A stretch of DNA of 64,000 nucleotides from positions 1 to 64,000 of the forward strand of contig JAANBB010000004.1 in NCBI GenBank assembly GCA_014621425.1, given 5' to 3'. Under the pieces are notes generated by a model. It was not told the DNA's origin. It saw only the letters and a program-made list of their open reading frames with translations, and did not search any database. This document shows, piece by piece, positions 57,601 to 64,000 of the stretch. Numbering within the stretch: position 1 is the first letter of the stretch; each line of letters starts with the position of its first letter. Both the position numbers and the translations under genes were made by a program. The DNA comes from Cylindrodendrum hubeiense (Eukaryota > Ascomycota > Sordariomycetes > Hypocreales > Nectriaceae).

Positions 57601-60175
57601 CCAGCGAGTGTCTATGGGATGCGCCGCCCACCTTTTTCACCCGTCACCCTCTCAAATCGCGGTTCGAAACATTACTGACCTATAAACAAGACTCCAGAAG
57701 AGCTACTGAGAGCCTTTTCTGCGACGTCCTTGAAATCCCCGACTGCAGTTGGCGCGATATCCTACAAGAACTGCAGTTTGTAAGTGTGGATGACTATGAC
57801 TATCCGGAGGCAATGCCCGAACTATATGATCGCCTTCACTTCATGGCAGGCCTTACAAAAGACGATGAGAAGGAAATCAAGTAAGCCGTCTACTACAAAT
57901 CAGGATGCCCGTATATGCTGATCCAGGTTGTGACAGAGCGGCGTTCAAAACTGAAACTCTGATATATGTTAAGGGGAGCTGGCTCAAGGTTTCAGAGTGC
58001 TTGTGGTCCAGTGAGACTGAGATTCAAGGCAAAACCACTTTGGTGGAGGAGTACGAGGATCTACGAGAATTCTTTGTTGATTTTCTTGGAGTTGATACTC
58101 TCAACCTGCAGATTGTGTATGACGAGCTCCTACACTTAGGTCGCTCGCCATCACCGCTAGTGGACCAGGTCAAGCAACAGATACAGTCTCTCAACGGACT
58201 TCTTTCACATGCCCGCAGCTTCCCGAAAGTAAAGCCAGAGCCGTTACTCAAGACAAAAATCTTCCCTGTTAATATTCCAGGTGGCGAAGTCGAACTGTCC
58301 ACAGCACAAACGAGCTTCACCATTGTGGACAGGGTGGTGTTGGGAGAATTATTTGCTGGGCAGGTCAAAACTCTCGACTTTGACCTCAACGAGGTCCGCG
58401 AACTTACCCCCTTCCTACAATGGCTTGGGCTAGAGACTCGGTATCTGTCATGCTCTGTGAGAGAAATTTCAACTGTTGATCAAACAGACATGAGGCCAGT
58501 GACACCGTCGGAGGAGAAAATTCGGCCGATTGCTCATTCTCTATGTCGGCAAGTTACACCCACTTCGCGATTAAAAACGTTAACGAAGAAAGGCTAACCA
58601 TGAAACAGGATTGCCTTCCATTATGACAGTCCAAAACTGAAAAGCATATCTCTCGAATGCCTGTACGAGACCCTGAGAAATGTTCGAGTTTATGAGACAC
58701 ACGGAATATCTTGTATTGTCATATTTTCTCAGGATGGCCAAGACTATAGTAAAGTATCGAGTCGCAATGACTTACATCTTCGGGAAGAGGGAACACAGCT
58801 AGAAATATTCGTCCCACGCAAACAAAAGAGACGGCAGTTCTGCTATGCTAGCACACTTCCCGCTCGTCTGTTTGAGTGGCTGATGACAGCCCCAAAGACA
58901 CAGATCCCTGAGGGCATTAGTGAGAAAGCTCACCGACTAGTTGCAACCGTGCTCAACGCCAACAAGCATGTTGTTCCGGAAATCCTCGACGATAATGGCA
59001 TCGTAAATATTGGTATCGAGTCTGAGGATTATGAGGAGGAAGACGATGCGACTAATGAAAATTCAGAATCCGAGGCAGAGGAGAGTCTCCGAGACTCGTC
59101 TATAAGAGGCAGCGTGGCAGATCTGGCGACACCTCATACAGACCCGACCAACGAGACCTCATCACTAGCTAACCCTGCACTGGTGTCTCCTCTTCGCCAG
59201 ACAACATTTGAGGAGATTACTTACGCCAATGCCACAGGTTCAGAGGCTGCATCACGCTCTCAGTCCGCACAGCCCATTTCCGTACCCCAAAGAGCCTTGG
59301 GAAATCACCCATATTCAGAGCTGGACGTCGGGCTGTCAACCATGAACGAAGATGTCACGAAATACCGAGACTTGCTTGGTAGAGTCATCTCAGCCGCACG
59401 GGACGCAGATTTTCCCATTCGCCTGAATGCTCCATTGGACATGTCCGCTCTTATCGGCGCCTTACCAGCGAGCGACGAAACGGAATCGAGTTTTGACGGC
59501 ATCGAAGAATCTATCCGCTTCAGATCTAAGACTCAACTAGAGCGAGACAGAATGGTAGGCGCTGCTGGTGAACTCTATGTAAGTTCAAATCTACACTGCG
59601 AGTGCACGCGTTTCCGGGTTGTGACTTATAGAAAAATTCAGGTCTTTGAACTATTGAAGACTCTAGACCCATCAATTCCAGAATTCTCGATGGAAAATTG
59701 GCAAAGTACCATACGGGATTATGTCAAGGTTCATGCAGAGTACTCTGATATTACTCGGTGGCCAGGATATCATGAGACGGCTGACATTGTGTACGCCGAC
59801 ACAACTGGTGCTCTTACAGAGATGCTCATCGACTGTGATTATTTGGACGCGTCCTGGGAGCATGCTCGACCAAACTATCTGCTGGAAGTCAAAACCACTA
59901 CCGGTCCCTGCAGGACTCCTTTTTATACGAGCAGGCGGCAGTATCAGCGTGTAAGTCCCTTGAGCTCGCGGTGACATCAGATTCGTGTTTGGCTAACAGC
60001 AATGAAGATGCGAGAACACCGCGGCAGTCGAGAGACTGTGTACGTCGTCTTACGTGTGTTTAATGTGGACAAGGCGCGTATTGGATTGCGGGTGTACATG
60101 GATCCCGCTGAGAAGGAAGCAAACGGAGAGCTTGTGTTTACTGGGGGGTCTTGGTCTGTCATTCCCGCGGCTTAG
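54654..60175 (+). CDS. NO VEIN-like GHKL ATPase with C-terminal DUF3883 domain
   Basis: Eight exons (54654-54826, 54878-55739, 55797-57481, 57530-57880, 57937-58548, 58609-59578, 59642-59950, 60008-60175), 1709 residues. Near the N-terminus is a Hsp90/sacsin-like GHKL ATPase: FVFELLQNADDNDF (N-box, Glu73/Asn77), VIDCNEEGFTPENLKAIC and YTGEKGIGFKSVFMA (glycine lid). A long middle region with no named domain follows, then an acidic linker (ESEDYEEEDDATNENSES). The C-terminus is DUF3883 (NO VEIN C-terminal): MVGAAGELYVFELLK, HETADIVYAD and PNYLLEVKTTTGPC, giving an E...D...ExK arrangement like PD-(D/E)xK nucleases, then YQRMREHRG. Plant NO VEIN is nuclear; related bacterial proteins occur in defence systems. 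Exon 5 ends in a GC-AG donor (CG|GCAAGT). Function in fungi is unknown. Confidence 0.88.
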
Positions 60176-60624
60176 GATCATCATATATAACAGATTGACT
60201 CTTAGTTAGAGTGCACAAGTATTGAGCCGAAGTTAGCAAATTAGAGATTGACTATCTGCTCGGGCTGTTACATTTTGAGGCCAGATGCTATGTTGCTGAA
60301 GATGGAGGCGAAATGGCTGAGCATTGATATTCTCAAGACAGCAATGTTTATTTACGTTATCATGCTACGCGGAGTTAAACGAAGTACGCCTTGTCACTCC
60401 GTTCTGGTCGTGATAAAGATCTAATGGTTCTTATTCTCGATGTAATTTTCACTACATTCCCGTTGTACCTTTTGAGACGTTTAATCTGAAATGTAGTTAA
60501 GGGAGAGATGCGTTGAAGAACTATGAAACGTGGTATTTTGTTCCAGTTGGCTTCTTCTGCTCCTTATTGCTACATTTATTCCTCAGCTGGAATCGTGATG
60601 TCACCGCCCTCATCGATTGTCAGA
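60176..60624. other. Intergenic between convergent loci
   Basis: 3' flank of the large ATPase gene and the 3' end of the CorA-like pseudogene. Nothing else was seen. Confidence 0.5.
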
Positions 60625-62355
60625 TTAGCTGTGAACCACATGGCACAATACCGACTCACAGAGAAAAATGATAACACTTTTGTTTCTGTCGCTACACGAG
60701 ATATTTCTCTTTCTCACCAGTACCAATATGTGACTCCCGAAAAGATACGCGCACAAGGCTACCACCGCAATGGGGAGCGAGATGGCCCAGAACACGTAGA
60801 AACTCTGATGACCGGCCGCATAGTCCCCTCCCATGGAGAAGATAGCAGCAATGAAGGATACGGGAACGAACAAAGTCGCGAGCGACGTCAGATACCCAAC
60901 CTGACGGGCCTGTTTGTTAGCGACGATGCTTTCCCGCACCGACACGGCCTACGTGTAGGCCACCGACATGGTGTCTACTCTCGTCTTGAGGGTCAGCAGG
61001 GCATTTCGCAAACTCCTCCACGCATCGGCTTCCCAATCCTCGCCGATCTGGCTCTTTCCGCCTATCCCAAGGGCGTCCATATTATAGAAGAGGGTCGTGT
61101 CTATTGATTCCAGAGCAGATTTGGCCCGCACCAAACAGCCAAAATCTCGCTCTGTCCAGGGTTGTGTCCAGGACCCATCCAGCCATGTGCGGGGGTTGAA
61201 TGTAGATGGATTCAGACCGAGGCTCATCTGGTATTGTTTTTGGACGACTTCAGCTTCCGTTATGTGGAGCCGAGCGATCCATGCCGAGGGGACTAATTTC
61301 CTGCAGATCTCTGTGGTAGTTACAGCATCTGCAGTTGATTGGTGCTGCCGGTCTGGATACAGGTTGACGATGTCGTCAAACATGGCCTTCATCTCGGGCG
61401 TCCGTCCATTGTCCGCGTGGAAAGGTGGGTACAAAGATCCGTCTTGAATTATAGAATCACTGGTGGTACCCGGTGAATTGACATCCTGGGGATTCTAATG
61501 AACGACAGGCCGAGGTATAGCGTCACCTGCCCACATGACGAAGTCCCCGAGAGGTGGATCAACAAGTAACAGAGCTAGTCAATGTGAATACAACAAGCCT
61601 AGAAGTACGACAAAGGAGGGATCCGACTTGCCGTTCCAAGATAACCCTTCATATGCGCTCCAAAACGACACCTGTTAAAGGCTCTAGAGGGGATCCTGCA
61701 ACTCCCCAGAAATAGAGATGCGTGACAGCGGGCATTTGATACTCGACTGCGTGAAGTACATCGGGTCGGCATCGTCGCTCGCTTTCGCCTGGATCTTCGC
61801 CTGATGCAGCTTAGGAAAGGTCAACGTGAACCGGCTGCGGTTGTCGTAGTGTCGCAGCGGTTGGTTCAACAGGCTGCCGACGAATTTCCCGGGATGTGCC
61901 CAATGCGCCGCAAAGAACGAGGGCGGAACTCCGAGCCTGGATCTTAGAAGCTGTGTAAAGTTTCTCGGCAAGCCCTCCAGGATAAACAGCCGTCTGCACA
62001 CGGGCGCGGCGGGAGAGGCGGGCACGGTAGAGTTAGTAAAACAGCGACGCAAATCTCTCGATTTCGTAAAGAGCTGTGAAGATGGCTTGGCTCCATCCTG
62101 GAATGTGATAACAGCCGCTCGGCCCTCGTCCTTCTTGGCTCCGACTTGACTAGAAAGCTGCTTGACGAATTCTGGGCACCACTGTCGCTGAGTAGACTCA
62201 AGAAGCGACCACTAATCGGCCTCGTGGTCCATATTGTGACTCCGAGTTTGATATTTATTTTATTGGTCGTCCTCCCTCTGTGTTGAGGTTCCGGATTTGT
62301 TTGAGTCAACACTTCGCAGGATGTGTACCGAGGCTATGGCCTTCTCGTAGCACAT
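60625..62355 (-). pseudogene. CorA-like magnesium transporter-type protein, with in-frame stops
   Basis: On the minus strand the translation follows a common fungal family with a C-terminal CorA-like channel: WSLLESTQRQWCPEFVKQL, RRLFILEGLPRNFTQLLRSR, GVPPSFFAAHWAHPGKFVGS, HYDNRSRFTLTFPKLHQAKI, QVSFWSAYEGLSWNG, VDPPLGDFVMWAGDA, and finally QVGYLTSLATLFVPVSFIAAIFSMGG plus a second membrane helix FYVFWAISLPIAVVALCAYLF. The frame is interrupted by TAG at 61684-61686, TAA at 61675-61677, TAG at 61495-61497 and TAG at 60949-60951, with no introns able to remove all four. The 5' end is uncertain: an intron ending GATTAG at about 62211 probably joins an upstream ATG at 62355. The copy looks dead. 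Confidence 0.75.
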
Positions 62356-62835
62356 GTTGACGCGTAGCGCTCAATGATTTGTGATTTGAATATGACAGGG
62401 CAGCGTAGAGGACCAATGACGGCCAGAGGCCTGTTCAGCTGAGAACTGCAGGGTGATGAACCAGCGGGATTGGTGCTGTGTGGCTTTGGGTCACACGAGT
62501 ACCCCTCCAAATGACCATGTCTTTTTATTGACATGTAGTATGGCGCCATTGGTGTTTGTCCACCCAAGGATTGAGCTTGTAGACCTGGACCAGGCCATCG
62601 TCGTCGGGTGGGACATACCATTGACATGCAGGAGAAAGGGAATCTCCGGTACGCCGCATGGTGTGAGGATATAGACTGTAGACCCGCGCCCTCTGTGGCA
62701 GCCTAAACTTACTGTGTGTTCCTCTTTCTTGAATCCCAGGACTCCCCTCAATTTCCCCAAGATCTTGTTTCCACTTGTAACCTCCTTACAGTTGCTCATC
62801 CAAACATCCGTAATACCCTGCATCTGCTCCTAGCT

Positions 62836-63168
62836 ATGGCGAAACCATTCGGTCTCGATTTAAGGAACGAGAGGATTGTAACCATATTCGCCACGTGTGT
62901 CTCATATTTCGACTCCGCTTTGATCGTGGGACTGAATAACCAAGCGACGTTGAGACTAAGCATCCTTAGGATTCGTCTCACTCGCTGGGGCGAGGCAGTC
63001 AATATCTATCGCGACCCGAAGCTTGGAGAAACTAACCCCCACCCCGAAGACCTCAAAGAAGTAAAAGACACTCTAGTTGAGTTAATAACTCAGTTTGATG
63101 GGTTGTCTGCAATCGCCAATGACCAAACGAAAGGCTCCACCCCCGACCAACCTGTCAATCGCGAGTGA
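62836..63168 (+). pseudogene. Truncated HeLo-like (prion-inhibition/propagation) domain
   Basis: The frame from ATG 62836 gives 110 residues starting MAKPFGLDL, with CVSYFDSALIVGLNNQATLR, LSILRIRLTRWGEAVNIYRD and VKDTLVELITQFDGLSA. This is the pattern of the N-terminal HeLo helices of HET-S/LopB-type proteins (GLF..CVDCFEYIQ...L.lDiArLRLSRWGEAV.i..DP). A full HeLo domain is about 220 residues, so the frame ends half way. HeLo domains are membrane-damaging cell-death effectors in fungal allorecognition. A later frame (63306-63560) might be a relic of the missing C-terminal part, but it is not joined to this one by any splice pair I can find. Confidence 0.55.
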
Positions 63169-64000
63169 GCTCCGCCGCTTCTCTTTGCAAAACTGGATGG
63201 GATAGCGTGCAAGCGGCGTGATCCCCACCAATACTGGCCTTCTGAAGACCCGAGGGCTGGCGCTCGGCGGACGGATCAAGCTGTTGGTAAAAGCCGGCTC
63301 TGTGTGTGCTGAAAGGCTTGAGGAAGCGTTCTCCGCCGCTCAGCGTCAGCGTCATACTTTGCTGCGAGGAAATGGCAGGAGTCCTAGATGGAGCTCTTCT
63401 ACAGGTCCTCAAAAGGTCGGCGAGTGGTATTGACCATTGGATATCGCATGGTGGCAGTAACATGGTTCAATGTTTCCACAATAGTGTGGTTGTTGGTTTA
63501 CAGGACTACGCCATGGTTCTTGGTCTAAACGCTGAGTTTGGGTTATCAAGGTATAAGTGAAATCCCTATTCCATTCTGCAAATACAAACTTTGTCTAATC
63601 AATACTATAAGTAACTCGATGTAAAGCAACATGTTGAGGAGAGCACCAAAATTGAATAGACAGACGTTTGCCTATCTGCATTACAACGAGTTCCGTCTCA
63701 TAATGCTATCTTATCACCGAGGTAATATTACTTCCTATCACCAATCTCCACGGACTTTTAATATCTAAGACATCAAGAAACATTATATTTACTGCCATTT
63801 GTTTACCTGGCGGATTACCTGATGCATTTTGATCATCACCGCAAAAGGGAACACGTATTCCGCTTGAATGAAGTGGAAAACTATGCTTTCGTCTAAGTGC
63901 GGCATTACCTTTCTACGTCTGTTTACTGTACTCCAACTTGAGTACTCCTCAAGAGTGGGACCTTTTTGAAGTAGGTTCACCTCCTCCTAGAATATGTTGA
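63169..64000. other. Right edge: relic frames, no supported gene
   Basis: Contains the open frame 63306-63560, which ends in HGGSNMVQCFHNSVVVGLQ and LGLNAEFGLSRYK, and an AT-rich stretch to the window end. A minus-strand frame 63789-63980 has no family features. An AAAGCCGG word is at about 63289. Confidence 0.4.

Overview
The window is nuclear DNA of a filamentous ascomycete (Pezizomycotina). Almost every gene is broken by short introns of about 45-190 bases with GT/AG ends and CTAAC/CTGAC-like branch sites, and the families are typical of moulds: two Zn2Cys6 regulators, a PhiA-like wall protein, a HET-domain protein, a fungal ubiquitin-like-domain protein, a HeLo-like fragment and a fungal CorA-like pseudogene. 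I cannot name the species. Gene models were spliced by hand; in nearly all of them the exon lengths add up to an open frame and family motifs continue across the joins.

Left arm (1-8.6 kb): the N-terminus of a zinc-type MDR oxidoreductase cut by the window edge, a complete MFS hexose transporter, then about 5.9 kb of simple-repeat-rich DNA with no gene I can support.

Metabolic block (8.6-27.4 kb): a ferric reductase with a near-palindromic pair of ATCWGATAA iron-GATA sites just upstream, an extended SDR (epimerase/reductase), a Zn2Cys6 regulator, an amidase-signature hydrolase, a cytochrome P450 divergent from an NCS1 nucleobase permease, and a second Zn2Cys6 regulator. The layout (uptake, hydrolysis, oxidation, reduction, two regulators) suggests a small catabolic or nitrogen-scavenging block; that is inference. 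Both regulators carry microexons (11 and 9 bases) inside the zinc-cluster codons.

Lipid-themed block (28.5-39.4 kb): a PLC-X-like phosphodiesterase, a 623-residue protein that resembles TULIP/P47-OrfX lipid-binding proteins, and, divergent from it across a 2-kb promoter, a 1126-residue protein with a beta-rich N-half and a helical, partly h​ydrophobic C-half. None has an obvious signal peptide. A 16-base word is repeated upstream of both divergent genes. This trio is the best candidate for an undescribed system. A 406-bp element with long terminal inverted repeats (MITE-like) lies between the first two genes. A phiA-like secreted protein follows.

Right arm (44-63 kb): a region rich in allorecognition and conflict genes: a frameshifted HET protein, a GNAT acetyltransferase, an AAMDC/Mth938-like protein, a membrane-anchored SDR, a frameshifted ubiquitin-like-domain protein, a 1709-residue GHKL-ATPase/DUF3883 protein of the NO VEIN type, a CorA-like pseudogene with four in-frame stops, and a truncated HeLo-like domain. 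The density of broken genes suggests accessory, fast-evolving, perhaps subtelomeric DNA.
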